Shown: positions 48,447 to 60,239, counted from the stretch's first letter. The stretch: 64,000 nt of DNA from Vitrella brassicaformis (GCA_001179505.1 CDMY01000007.1:150470-214469), one strand, 5' to 3'. The notes: a model not told the origin generated them from the letters alone. A program made the numbers and translations.

Positions 48447-50658
48447 CGGGGGCTCGCGGGGGGGACGTATGTGCGTGCTGGGATGGGCGAGTGGTGGTGT
48501 ACATGTCATGTCAGTGAGTGCATGGGATGGATTGGTGTCGTGTGTACGAGTGTGTGTAGGTGCTGTATGTGTTGTGAAGATGGTGGTGGTGTGGTGGTGG
48601 GGAGGGAGGGGGTTGGACGAGACGACGGATATATACAACTAATTCGATGCATGCTTCCTTCCATGCATGTCATGCATCCGTGCAGTGCACGCGTGGGACC
48701 CACTTGACCTTCAACCTTCTGTATGCGTCTAGTCGTTCTTTCCTCTGCCTGCTTTCTTGCCAAATGACTGACCATCCTATCCTCGACCAGTTTGTTTGTT
48801 TCCACTTCCACACCACGTAATGAATGGCTGACGGATGGATGGATGGATAATGCAATGCTTGATGGACACTAGTAATCGAGTCGACCAGTCAATCCACCAC
48901 ACACATGGACAGACATGCCAGGGAGGGAGTGCGTCTGCACTCACACAGAGACAGACAGATACGCACACGCAGCCGGCCAAGAACGAGACAGCACTGAGAG
49001 AGAGACCCGCACCCACACAGGTGGCTAGCCACACCACACGACAGACACAGAGCCAGACAGACAGGCAGCACGCAGACAGGAAGGACATCAGCCACGGCCG
49101 AGACAGAGAGAGAGTCAGTTAAAAAGGTCGTGTCAACCTTCAGGTCGACACACTTTGGCGACTGGGGCGATTAAACAAAGTGGCTGGCGAGATGGATTCA
49201 TTCGTGTCAGGCAGGCAGGCAAGCAGGTGAAAACACGCATGCAGGCATGTATACGAGCGTGCTGCGTGGGTGTGGGTGGTGTGTATGGTGGGTGCTTCAT
49301 GTCATGTGGACACAACATAAAGGATCGCCGCCTCGAGCAAGCAGCCGAGCAAGACTAGCCTATCTATCAGCTCCTCCCTCCCTCCATCCATCCCTCCGTC
49401 TTCATCAACTCAGCTCTTCCGCCCGTCCAAACCGCCGGCCTGGTGCAGGCATGGCAAACTCCCCGTTATGAGGTCGTCTCCCACGCCTACACCAGTCCGG
49501 AACAATGGACGGGCAGCCAGCCAAGCCAACAACAGAGAGGCACCCCACCCCGCTGTCGCCCGCATAGGAGAAAGGAATCATCACGGAGCATCAGCAGACG
49601 AGAAAGACCTGGCTTTCACTCACTCCGTCTGTGTCCGTGTATTCGGCTGCTCCTCCCGCCCGTGCTGCGCTGTGCGCCGTGGGAAATGGCTCTCTGTCAC
49701 ACAGCGTCGATCAACGCTGTCGACAGCGAGTCACATTTCACCGCCGGGCTAACACAGGTTCGGGAAGGCCAGCCACAGAGACACATGTCACAGGGAGGGA
49801 AGAGGCAGCATGTCAATCGTCACATACACACACGCACACACGAGGTGAGGGATCCTCTACACCAGCAAGCAGTGTGATGGTGTATGCAGCCATGCAATGC
49901 ATGCATATCAGACGCAGTCAAGCTCTACATCAGACAGGCAGGCAGGCAGGCGGTGAAGAGAGGCCACAGCACTTGAATTAGGCCATCAATCATCATCAAA
50001 CCGCACACAGATACTCATACTCCCACACACACAGAGTGGAAAAAATAGTCGGCGACCGGCTCGCTGCCATACCGACTCTTCTCTCATCTGTTCTCTCTCT
50101 CTCCCCCAACCAGCCACAACCCGCCCCCCCTCCCCTCCCCTCCCCGATGCACCCGACATCACAGCTGCAATACTAACGATACCGTAGACACATCAACACA
50201 GCGAGGCAGACGCACGCAGACAGACAGACAGACATCGAGGGCACACGAGAGAGCTCGTCTTTGGAGAAAAAGACGGGGCAGGGGGCAAGGGCGGACAGAC
50301 GGGCAGGACGAGAGGCAGCGAGGGGGGGAACATTGTGTTGTGTTGAAACGCCGCAGACAGACGAGCATTGTGGGTGTCTGTCGGGTGGGTAGGTGAAGTG
50401 GGTGAGTGAGTCAGTCAGCGCTATGGATTGATGGGCTGCCTGGCTGCATGTGATGGTGCTTTGCATGTCATGTGTGTATAATGAGAGGAAAATCGACAAC
50501 GCATAACTTCCTCCCTCCCTCCACCCTCCATCCCAACTCACACAAACGCATACCACCCACACCAACCAACCCCGCCCACACTCGGTCTACGGCACCTGAA
50601 AAGGAGAGGAAGCACAAAACCATCAGCCACTGATGCATAGCCAGCACCTCGCCTCTCT

Positions 50659-50682
50659 CTCCCTCCCTCCCTCCCTCCCTCC
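50659..50682. repeat. CCCT microsatellite
   Basis: About six CCCT units just downstream of the Bfr1-like stop codon. Confidence 0.85.
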
Positions 50683-50736
50683 ACACACATACCTGAATTT
50701 GCGTATGTATGTGTGGCGGTATGTGTGTGGCATGCA

Positions 50737-51430
50737 TCAGTTCTCGCCCTCCTCCTTCTCCTCGCCCTCCTCCTTGTCGTCCTCCTCGCCCTCCCCCTCG
50801 CCGTTCTCCTGCTCCTCACGGGCGCGGGCGCGCTCGGCCTCGCGGGCACGCTCCTCCTCGGCGGCCGTCTCCTTGGCGCGACGATCCAACTCTGAGGGCA
50901 GGGACACACAGGGACACACACGGGGGTGTTGAGTGACTTGGAAACACGTGTGTGTGTGTGTGTGTGCGTGTCTGCGTGTGCATACCGGTGAGCTGCGACT
51001 GGATTTCGGTTTTGCGGCGCTTTCGCTCCTCAATCATGCCCTCCTGAACAGACAGCCACCCAGGATGAATGGCCTGAGTGTGGAGGATATGTCGACTCGA
51101 CCCACCTACCCACCTGTTCCTTCTTGTACTCGTCGAGTTTCTTCTCGAGCTCCACGAGGAGGGCGGGGGCCTCCTCAACCGACATGGGGACCTTCAACTG
51201 CACCAGAGAAAGCCAATATACACACAGACAGAGAAGGATGTGTCGTGGGCCCGTGTGTGGTGTGGTGTGGTGTCTGTTGTCTGTCTGTTGGCTGACGCAC
51301 CCCGAGTTCCTCGAACATGGAGAGGGTGCCGATGTCGTGCTTGATGCCCTTCTTCTTCTCGTCCTTGCCGCCGGGACCCTTCTTCTTCCCCTTGGCCTTG
51401 GTCGGCGCAAAGGCCCACTCGTCGTCGCTG

Positions 51431-51461
<31 letters not shown>

Positions 51462-53236
51462 CTTTCTCCATCCGTCCGCTCCGCGTGTCGTGTGTGTCAA
51501 TTCTGGGTCGCCCACTCCACTGACCGGTCCTTCTTGGACTTGAGCACCTGGGTGACGCCCTCGGGGAGTGTCTCCTCCTTGGCCTCGTGCTCGCCCTCGT
51601 CGGCCGCCTCGTGCTTCTTGTCCTGCTCCATGAGTTTCTTGAGGTAGGTCATGGTCTGCTCGACCTTGAGCACCTCGGCGCCCAGGGGCAACTCGTCCTC
51701 CTTCTCGAGCTCGCGCTCCAAACGCATCCGCTCCTGCTCCTCCTGACGCTTCTTCTTCTCGATGCGGGCCTTCTCGGCACGGGCCTGACGCATCTCGGCC
51801 TGCTGGGCTTGGAACTCCCGCATCTTGGCGTGCATCTCGTCGCGGATGCGGTTCTTCTGCACACACACACAGGGGAGGGAGGCATGGTGCCACCTTGTGT
51901 GAGGTGTGGTTGCGCATCTCAGATATCTGACTGAGGTACGTTTGCGATGTGTTCCTGTATCTTGTTGTTGAGCTCGGTGCGCTTGTCGAAGAACTCCTTC
52001 AAATTGGCTACCTGGTCACGGCTGACGTGACACATCAATCCGTGCACAATGACACCACGCCATGCCACGCCACGCCACAGAGAGAGAGAGAAATGAGCGC
52101 ATGTGCCACTTCCCTCCATGCATACCGGTCGTTGATGAGTTTCTTGAAGTGTTCGTTCTGCCCGCGTCTGGCCTCCCTGGCGGCGTTGAGGTCGGTACTG
52201 ATCTTGAACAGTCGGTCGCGGAGGGGCGCCTGGTCGTCGCTGCTGTCGAACGTGCTCTCCATGCGATTGTACTTGCTGCAGTCCCCACACACACCAATGC
52301 ATTGCACACACCACACAGGGCGGGAGGGGTGTGTTGGTGTGTTGGTGTGTGGTGTCTGTCATGTGGGCTGCGGTGCATACGCGAGCTGCGGCTTGTCCTT
52401 CTTGAGTTTCTTGATCTCCTCCATGAACTTCTTCTCCTCCTTGAGCGACATGGTGGACGTGTGCATCTGGTACTCGATCTCGCTGACACACACACAGACA
52501 GACAGGCAGACAGACAGACAGACAGACAACAGGGCACACAGCACAGCACAGCACAGCCGTGTGGCACGATTGCCTTGTCTCGTTTATGTGGCGTGGCGTT
52601 TTGTGTGGTGCTGTGCTGTGTGTGTCTGTGTGTGTCGTGTCCTACTAACGCGATTCGGTTGTCGATCTCCTCTTCGTTCTTGTAGCCGACCTTGCGCTTC
52701 ATGTCCTGGACCTGGCTACGCTGCACACACCACACGGACCACACAAGACAGACAACCCAGCATCCCGTCACCGTCCTCCTGTGCCCACCCCACCCCACTC
52801 AGGTGTGCACCATACCATCTTCTTGGAGTCCTCTTGTTTCTGGGAGATCTGGTCGAGTGTGCTCTTGCGCTCCTGCTCGAGTTTGTCGATGTGCGCCTGG
52901 AGGTCGTCGAGTCTGGAGCGCATCTCCTCGCGCTTGCGCTGGAAGTCCTCCTTGCCCGCCGAACGCTCCGATATCAGCCCCTGCACTTTGCGCTGCACAC
53001 ACACACACAACACAGAGTCCAGAAGGCCGTCAGTCCTCCCCCGTGTGTGACTCGTTTTGCTCCTCGCTGACCATTTCGCTCTGGAGTTCGTCGATGGCCT
53101 TCTGCTCGATCTCAATCTTGTCCTTGTACTCCTGGTCGTCCGGACGGGCCGGCATGTCCTTGCGCATCCGACCGCCGCCACCACCGCCCCTCGCACCCTC
53201 CCTCCTCTCCTCACCCTTGGGCTTGGTCGCCGCCAT
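50737..53236 (-). CDS. BFR1: Bfr1-like (nuclear segregation protein) coiled-coil protein
   Basis: Bfr1-type proteins are ER/polysome-associated RNA-binding coiled-coil proteins. Start ATG 53236 (MAATKPKGEERREGARGGGGGG), where a Gly/Arg-rich start leads into DKIEIEQKAIDELQSEM. Splicing gives RKVQGLISERSAGKEDF, LDDLQAHIDKLEQERKSTL, RSQVQDMKRKVGYKNEEEID, EIEYQMHTSTMSLKEEKKFM, EEIKKLKKDKPQLA, ISTDLNAAREARRGQNEHFK, LKEFFDKRTELNNKIQEHI, TLSMFEELGV, KVPMSVEEAPALLVELEKKL and an acidic end EEGEEKEEGEN (stop 50739-50737). The KLGF..IEEIDA / EEKKI..EI..LKK order is that of yeast Bfr1 and plant proton-pump interactors. About ten exons; introns rich in CA/TG repeats. Divergent from BCKDHA with 314 bases between starts. 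Confidence 0.8.
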
Positions 53237-53550
53237 CTCGCCTCGTTCTTGTCAGGGGTGTGCTTGTCAGCGCTCGCTGCTTGTCGTGTCCGCTCGTGGC
53301 GTGAAAATCACAAAGGTGGGACTAGCTTAGGCACCTCCTCGCCGGGCAACACATGGCTGGTCAATCAAGGCAGACAGGGGGTCGGGCGAAAGATGGACGA
53401 GAGAAACGAAGTCTGAAAGCTACAGTAATGCAGCAAACACTTCTCGGAGTGACAGATCTTCCCTAGGAAAACCTCGCAGTTTCGCCACTTCCAGATGCGA
53501 GCTCCACGCGCGAGCTTAGCCATTTTGGCAAATCGATCCCGCTCTTTCCC
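53237..53550. promoter_or_regulatory. Shared 5' region between Bfr1-like gene and BCKDHA
   Basis: 314 bases between divergent starts, non-repetitive. No specific motif recognised. Confidence 0.35.
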
Positions 53551-55989
53551 ATGGCGTTCATGACATCCTTGCGCACCTGCAGTGCGTGTGCTACAGCCCC
53601 CATGCTACAATCGTCCCGTTTTCTCTGCTCGCATTCATTGCCGCCTGGAGGTGTGACGGCGTGGGTGCGTCGGTTTGGCTCGAGGAGGAAGCTGACCGCC
53701 GAGGAGATCGAGATGCCCTTCGCGGGCGTCCTGGCGAAGCAATACGTGCACAGACCGGAATTCAAGAAGGTCAGCAAACAAAACACTTGAGGGACCGACG
53801 GCAGGCGGCTATCGCGTGCGGTTTGCTTTCATCTGTGGCTTCGTTTGTGTGCTTGTGTGTGCTTGTGTGATCGTCAGACGTACGAGGGCATCCCGATCTT
53901 GCGTCAGCTTGAGTACGATGGCACATTGGTGGATGGCATCGAGCTGCCGTTCCCGCTGGAGGAGGGGGTGGCCATGTACCAGACCATGCTCAAGCTGACC
54001 GTGTACGACCAGATCATGTACGACATACAAAGACAGGTAGGTAGGGTAGGCAGGCAGGTGAGTGAACTAGGTGGCTTACTGTCCTGTCCACCACCCATTC
54101 GTCCATCCACACGCCATGCCCTCCAGGTGACACCCTGTGTGTGTGTGTGTGTGTCGCATGGCATGCAGGGTCGTATATCGTTCTACATGACCAACTCAGG
54201 CGAGGAGGCAGCCCAGGTGGGCTCGTCGGCAGCCCTGGACCTGGGCGACGTCATCTTCCCGCAGTAAGAGGAGGCACGAGCTCGCAAAGCAAGGAGTCTC
54301 CCTCCCTCCCTCCCTCCCTCTGTGCTTGCAGGTATCGCGAGTTGGGTGTCTTGATGTGGCGCGGCTTCACGCTGCAGGACATCGTTGACCAGTGCTTCAG
54401 TACGTCAGACAGTACTGACTGACACAGAAAGGAGGCAAGCCCAGACAGTATGTCACGTTATGCGGATGGGTGGCTATCCTTGTGCTGCACACACGTCAGG
54501 TCTCAAGGGCGACCCGGGCAAAGGCAGACAGATGCCCGTCCACTACACAAGTAACGAACTAACTAACAAGGAAGGAAACACACAAGCCCATGACGCGTGT
54601 GGCACACGCGTGCATCGTGTGTCTGTCTGTGTATCCCCCCCGGCAGGCAAGAAGCTCAATATCCAGACGATATCGTCGCCCCTGGCCACCCAGATCCCAC
54701 ACGCCACCGGCTGCGGCTATGCCTTTCGTATGAGGAGACAAAAGAACTGCGCCGTCACATACTTTGGCGAGGGAGCGGCGTCAGAAGGTACGTACGCGGG
54801 CAGCCACGAGACACACACGCACACACGATGTATGACGGTTATCTATTGTGGCTGTCTGTGTGTGTGCAGGCGATTTCATCCCGGCCATAAACTTCGCGGC
54901 GACGCTCAAGAGCCAGACGCTCTTCATCTGCCGCAACAATGGGTTTGCCATCAGCACCCCCGTGTCGGAGCAGTACATCGGTGACGGCATCGCCGTGCGG
55001 GGCATCGCTTACGGCATCAACACCATCCGAGTCGACGGCAACGACATCGGTAGGTGGGTGGCCCTGCCCTCTCTCTCCACATGTATGTCATAGTGCGGGC
55101 TGTGCTGTGCCTGTTGTGGTTGTGGTCGATTCAGTTGCGTCATACAACGCCACCAAGGAGGCCCGTCGGCTGTGTCTGGAGGAGGAGGCGCCGTGCGTCG
55201 TCGAGCTCATGACCTACAGGTAACAGACAGGCAGAAACACAGCGCGGAGAGACGCTCCCTTATGCCATGCTGTCTTGTTGTGGTGGGTGGTTGGGTGCCT
55301 TCACTCTTTCATCCAGGGTAGGTCACCACAGTACGAGCGACGACGCGAGCAGGTACCGTCAGGACGAGGAGGCCAAGGCCTGGCAGGAGGAGGGCATGAG
55401 CGGGGTCGGGAGGTTCAAACGGTTCCTCATCAACCAGGTCAGTGCAGTGCACTACACGGCGCGACGAAACACCCACGACAAAACAAAGCCCTCTGAGCCC
55501 GTGCATCGATCTATCTTCCTGTTGTTTGTGGGTGCATAAAGGGTGTGTGGAGCCAGGAGCAGGACATGAAGTTGGCGCAGGAGACCAAGAAGCAAGCCAT
55601 ACAGGCAATCAGGTATAGCATAGCGACCAACACTGCTGGGCGGGCGGCACGTACCCGACCCCTATTCATTCATTTGTGTGTGCGGACAGGGAAGGAGACA
55701 AAGAGAAGTACTGTCCAATCGACGAGGGACTCTTCGAGGTGGGCCAGCTGCACCGCACCCACAGATGACCACTCACTGCCGCGTGTTATGTGTGTCTATT
55801 CTATGTGTCTCTGTGGTGTGGATCGATTCACTCCCCCAGGACGTGTACGACACGCCAGACTGGCGGCTGAGGGAGCAGCAGGCCCACCTGCACAAGCACC
55901 TCGAGACACACGCCGACAAATACGACATGAGCAGATACGAGCCGTCGGCCGCTTTCCCATTCCCAGCGGACTCGAAACCCAAGAAATGA
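53551..55989 (+). CDS. BCKDHA: Branched-chain 2-oxoacid dehydrogenase E1 alpha subunit
   Basis: Thiamine-diphosphate subunit of the mitochondrial complex that decarboxylates keto acids from Leu, Ile and Val. ATG 53551 begins [18 protein letters not shown], an Arg/Ser-rich leader consistent with mitochondrial import. Exons then give [132 protein letters not shown] (ThDP motif [12 protein letters not shown]), [17 protein letters not shown] and [16 protein letters not shown], which keeps the regulatory serine loop phosphorylated by BCKD kinase in animals. It ends [13 protein letters not shown], stop 55987-55989. About ten exons. Confidence 0.95.
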
Positions 55990-56569
55990 CATATGAGAGG
56001 GGAGGGAGGGGGCAGCGAACGTGATGTATAGATAGCATTGCGTGTGCATTGTGTGTGTCTACGTGGGTGGCCTTTTTGGTGTGGGTGGTGTTGCAGGAAG
56101 GCGTTTGTCGGTCTGAGTGTCTGTCCGCCTGCCTATGCTTCCGTCCGTCCGTCCGGACGTGTGTGTGCGAGTGTCGGCAAGTGATTGATTGATGAGCGGG
56201 CGAGTGAGTATTTGTTGTTGCTGTGTGATGTAGGCTTTGGAATTGCCTGCGGGTGTAGGGACAAACTGGCTGCCCATGGATGGATGGATGGATGGATTTG
56301 CTGACATTGCTGGAATATCGACTGCTGTTACAGCGGTGAGTCGGTTCTCCAGCTTTGTCTGTCAGCAGGTCTGTCAAACGCAAGAGAGGGTGTCAAATGC
56401 CACCACCCACAACAATGACAGTCCTCTGATCAGCCGTGCTCTCCAATTTTCATTCAACATTAATCCATGAACCGAGCGAGAATCACGCAGCACGCATGGC
56501 CAACCGATCACGATGGTCCCTGTACAGGTATACGACAGTCAGCCATTCCATCTATCCATCCATCTATCG
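55990..56569. other. Convergent gap
   Basis: Between the BCKDHA stop (+) and the DONSON-like stop (-). It includes a GGAT run near 56279-56296. Nothing coding recognised. Confidence 0.5.
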
Positions 56570-57514
56570 TCATGCACCAAAGCGACATCTAATCACCCAC
56601 TCGTCCCCCTCCACCACGACGGACCCCACACGGCAACACTGGCGCAACACTGCCACCTTCTCCTCCTCTTCCCTCCGCCCGTCGGCCTCAACCATGGGCA
56701 TCTCCTCGCCGCTGCCGATGGCCGGCATCATCTCCCCCCGCCCCACGCCGTTCTTGCCCTCCCCTCTGAGCACCCTGCTGAGGTCCTTCTGCGCCTTGCC
56801 TGACCCCAGGTCAGGGGCATAGCACGATTCCTCTGGGCCGAGGTCGAGCGAGAAGCCGCCGGCCGGTGCGGGCAGCGCGCGTCTGAGGCTGTCGGCTATG
56901 CGGTGGACCTGGCAGGGCAGACACAGGCCCTCCAGACGCAGCTTGTAGACCTCCTGGTTGTCTTCCTCGGCCGTGAGGGGGTTGGGTGTCTTGTCCCCGT
57001 CTGCATCGTGGATGTTGATGGCCGCACCATCCTCGTTCTTGAGTTTCTTGAGCGGCTGAGTCGGCGCCTCGCTGAGAGGGACGGGCGTCTTGGTCTGCTC
57101 GGCAGTGAGGGCAGCCACACGCAGAGGCTGCAGCTCACCTCCCACAAACGGCCGATCGCACACAATCCGCGACAGGTACTCCACGTTGCCCCCTGCCGCC
57201 TTGCCATTGCTCGCCCCCAACCCCACCCCTTGCCCCATCTCGCTGGCGTACTGCTGCCGGTCGCCCGCCGAGCCCCGTGAGCAGGCCCGCTCCATGACGT
57301 GATGGCGCCAGAAGCTGAGCAGCGAGCTGACGTTGTATCGGCCAGTGATGAAGAGCACCGACGGCGGCCGGCCTTTGCGTGCCTGGCGTTCGGCCTTTAT
57401 CTGGGAGGGGTCAGTGGCAGCACGGCTGATGGACTGCGGGGTGCCCGGGAGAGCGATCGGGGAGATGGTCGTGTACTTAACGCCATACTCGTCGAGCTTC
57501 TTCCTGCACACACA

Positions 57515-57551
<37 letters not shown>

Positions 57552-58199
57552 GTGCTGCCTCGCCGGTCACGCAGCTTGTGGTCGGCATGACGGATGTGTG
57601 TACCTGAGGGTGCTGTCGCTTTTGGTGATGATGGCCTCGAAAGGATTCGCATTGACGATGATGGAAAAGTCGTCATAGGCAGATACGATACACGCCTGGA
57701 CAGACAACCAAACAACGCGACCAAACGTCAAATAAATGCGATGGCGACTGTGCCTTGTAAGTATTCCGTCCCTCACCTGCTGGCAGGCACCTGTGAGCAG
57801 ACTGCACGTCACGCTCCGAAACGCCATCTCCCACTTATGCACCACCTCCCGCCCCTTCCCGTCCCGCATCTCGACATCCTTCGGCGGCACATACTCGCAC
57901 CGATACACCGCTCTATGCAGGTCACTCATGGTGCTGCTCTCGTACGCACGCCCATTCATCGCATGACGGTCGCCGGCATCTGCATGCATGGCGCTGCCAG
58001 GTGGCGGCAGAGGGGGAAGCGATGCAAAGGCACTGAGGAGCGGCGAGCGGGCGGTGATGGTGATGTTTGAGCTGAGGCATCGGTGGGATTTGAGGCGTCT
58101 GAGCGCCTCTGCGGGAGTGTGGAGGTCGCACCGGCTGTCAGGGCTGCTCTCGTTGCCCTGGAGCACCTGCTGGTTCGACACTTTCCGGTTTAGCTGCAT
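56570..58199 (-). CDS. DONSON: DONSON-like replication-fork protein
   Basis: DONSON supports CMG helicase assembly and fork stability. ATG 58199 (MQLNRKVSNQQVLQGNESSP) leads into TPAEALRRLKSHRCLSSNIT. Exon 1 contains WEMAFRSVTCSLLTGACQQ, spliced to ACIVSAYDDFSIIVNANPFE, AIITKSDSTLR and KKLDEYGVKYT. These align by eye with human DONSON FTSLYNLLKTKLCPYFYVC, YQFTVLFRAAG, PTTRGLREAMRNEGIEFS. The last exon (about 57510-56570) has SVLFITGRYNVSSLLSF, VEYLSRIVCDRPFVGGELQP, VYKLRLEGLCLPCQVHRIAD and ends CRFGA, stop 56572-56570. The intron at about 57506-57550 contains the (CA)n(GA)n microsatellite. The gene could start further upstream. Family assignment is from pattern memory, not a search. Confidence 0.7.
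57506..57550. repeat. Compound (CA)n(GA)n microsatellite in intron
   Basis: About 26 bases of CA followed directly by about 19 of GA, adjacent to the acceptor of a DONSON-like intron (reads as CT then GT tract then CAG on the minus strand). Near-copy at 62471-62518. Confidence 0.9.
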
Positions 58200-58309
58200 C
58201 GCGGATGACAGAAGTTGATGTCACAGCTGCAGAGTATCACCCAGGGAAGCATCCAGCGTGACATGGCATCCTCTGTCCCACCATTTTTCTCCCCAATGAA
58301 TAAACCATT

Positions 58310-58328
58310 AACCCTAAACCCTAAACCC
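58310..58328. repeat. Short interstitial telomere-like repeat (CCCTAAA)
   Basis: Nearly three units of CCCTAAA (TTTAGGG on the other strand, the plant-type telomere unit), inside the gap between the DONSON-like and intronless genes. Confidence 0.85.
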
Positions 58329-58414
58329 TTCTTCTCCAATAGCACAGCGATCCCACGGTCCTGAGCATTTGACTCATCCATAAGCTTCTTCGCCACCTTG
58401 CCTTCATCCTATCA

Positions 58415-58466
58415 GCGAGCATCTTTGCCAACAGTGCGTCCGCGAGCATCTTTGCCGACGGTGCGT
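58415..58466. repeat. 27-base direct duplication
   Basis: Units at 58415-58439 and 58442-58466 share GCGAGCATCTTTGCC and the GTGCGT end, differing at two bases. It lies just upstream of the intronless gene's start. Confidence 0.8.
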
Positions 58467-58491
58467 GGACCTTGCAGCTTTGTCGGTGAGG

Positions 58492-59634
58492 ATGAAGGCA
58501 GATCAGCGGTCCTCGTGGAGCTGTCGGGGACAGCTTCTATCCGTCCTCGGATTGGCTTCTTTTCTCTCGGAGTTGTGCGTTGGTGCTTCGCTCTCTGCGA
58601 GGCCACAAGGAAGGATGAATGGCTTTCTTGCTATGCCCAAGGTCACCTTGCGCGGCTTCCAGAGGCGCTCTGCATCGCGGCTGTCATCATCTCCAGCTGA
58701 CGTCTATCCCCTACCCGTCCTGCAGCTCCCTCCAAGTTCCAATGCGACATCGCTGGTGAGGGAGTCCGTCGTGCGTCAGTCGCCTGCCGACACACCCGCC
58801 CCTCCCCCGCCATCTGAAGACTCGAAGGAAGAGCTGGCGCGCAGGACGGTTGTCGATCTGGACGCGGATGTGCCGCTCACACTTGACCTGGACAACGCAC
58901 AGGTGGCTGAGCTGAAGAGGGAGGAGGCGCGCAAAGAGGTGGAGGCTTTCGAAGCGGCACAAAGGGAGATGGAGCGGGAGGTGAACCGCACACGGATGCA
59001 GCAGAAAATGATCGATGAGAAGCTCGAGGAGCTGCCGCTTGTTGACGTGCAGAAGACTCGGCATGACTGGCCGGCGGGCGCCAACGAGACCTTAGTTGAG
59101 AACGAGGAGTTCGAGGTGACCCGGCTGGCCGTGCTGGAGGAGGACTCCGTCCGAATGAGGCGCCGCTGCTCCTATCGCGTCAGGATGACCTACCCCCCTG
59201 CACTCACCCAGCGGCAATTCAACTATGTTCTCAACCAGAGGAGGCACCCCGGTGGCCACGCTGGCGACAGCACGGCGGTAGATGACTCGCTGGTTAAGGA
59301 GACCATGCTTTTCGTCGCCGGCCGCTTCATCGACATCGGCCTGGAGGACCTCGCCGCCGCCATGCAGGCCTATGTGCCGCAGGTCACACTTCGCGAGACC
59401 GACTTGGGGAGGCTCCGCGACTGTGTGGTCGACCCCTTCGACGCCAAGAGTCGGTTCGTGCCTGGGAATTCGTTTTCGTTTTGGGTGCACGTGGATGGTT
59501 ATGAGGTGTGGGACCCGACAGGGACGGACACGGGTGTGGCGCCTGGCACGTGGGAGTACAGGACGCTGGCCGCCATGCTGCCAGACAGAGGCAGGGCACA
59601 TAGGAATGGCTGGGGAGAAGAGGCGACCGAGTGA
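58492..59634 (+). CDS. Intronless protein of unknown function with possible signal/transit leader
   Basis: One open frame of about 380 codons; ATG 58492 is used (an upstream GTG extends it slightly and was ignored). The N-terminus has a hydrophobic segment GQLLSVLGLASFLSELCVGA soon after the start, then a Ser/Arg-rich stretch with few acids (LSARPQGRMNGFLAMPKVTL, FQRRSASRLSSSPA). This is the layout of a signal peptide plus transit peptide used for complex plastids. Next comes an acidic helical region (ELKREEARKEVEAFEAAQR) and a folded-looking C-terminal half with YRVRMTYPPALTQRQFNYVL, FVAGRFIDIGLEDLAAAMQ and SFSFWVHVDGYEVWDPTGTD. I recognise no family. The gene is divergent from the DONSON-like gene. 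The absence of introns is unusual here. Confidence 0.6.
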   Translation: MKADQRSSWSCRGQLLSVLGLASFLSELCVGASLSARPQGRMNGFLAMPKVTLRGFQRRSASRLSSSPADVYPLPVLQLPPSSNATSLVRESVVRQSPADTPAPPPPSEDSKEELARRTVVDLDADVPLTLDLDNAQVAELKREEARKEVEAFEAAQREMEREVNRTRMQQKMIDEKLEELPLVDVQKTRHDWPAGANETLVENEEFEVTRLAVLEEDSVRMRRRCSYRVRMTYPPALTQRQFNYVLNQRRHPGGHAGDSTAVDDSLVKETMLFVAGRFIDIGLEDLAAAMQAYVPQVTLRETDLGRLRDCVVDPFDAKSRFVPGNSFSFWVHVDGYEVWDPTGTDTGVAPGTWEYRTLAAMLPDRGRAHRNGWGEEATE

Positions 59635-60239
59635 GTGTTTCTTAACGAGAGTCTTTTCTCTGTGTGGTCTTGTGTTCATGACGGTTGGTGTTTGAGCTAA
59701 CGGATATACGGACACTCACCCATTGAAACCAAGCAATCGAGTGCAATGGCAAAGCTGCCATGATACTGAACCATTGCTTGCAGTAGATCAGATCGCGACA
59801 GAAATGAACGTGTGCGTGTGCATTATCATGTGATCAGCACGGCACCATCCGTTCGTTCAGAACACGCGGATCCGTCACCAGAACCACAGAGAGGGAGGGG
59901 GCACCCGTAGCTGCCTGGCTGTTTGCCGCCCCTTCACCACGTGCGTGCGTGCGTGTGTTGGGGTTTCACGGTATGTCATCAGCAAACAGCGGTCAGACAT
60001 GCCACCGGTGCCTTCCTCTCCCTCTCGTTGTGTCTTTCTTGTCATGTGTCTGTCCATATGTACGTATGCACACGAGTCCCCACTTCCCCACCCACTCAGT
60101 CACCCACCACACGTACAGTCGTGGTGGTACCTATTCACAGTCTGTCTATCTGTCTGTCTGTATTGCCGTTGTGTCTTTCTTCTCTCGATGTGTCTCTTCG
60201 TCTGTATCTGTGTTCGTGTCTGTCTGCCTGTTCTGTCTG
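59635..60239. other. Convergent gap, low complexity
   Basis: Between the intronless gene and the minus-strand gene ending at 60240. It contains TGTCTGTC runs (60140-60165) and GTGCGTGCGTGC. No convincing coding sequence. Confidence 0.5.

Larger units (their letters stand above)
48253..50736. other. 2.5-kb repeat-rich gap between convergent genes
   Basis: Downstream of TM9SF (+) and of the Bfr1-like gene (-). It is full of GACA, GACG, GGCA, GGAT and CCCT tetranucleotide tracts. Open frames are short or low-complexity. It should hold both 3' UTRs. I saw no structural RNA or mobile element. Confidence 0.55.

Noticed and set aside
58190-58396. Upstream minus-strand ORF that would extend DONSON with GLGFRVNGLFIGEKNG
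   Set aside because: It is partly telomere-like repeat, has a stop before the DONSON frame, and needs an unsupported intron.
58465-58491. Extension of the intronless gene to a GTG codon
   Set aside because: Nuclear genes rarely start at GTG; the first ATG at 58492 keeps the hydrophobic leader intact.
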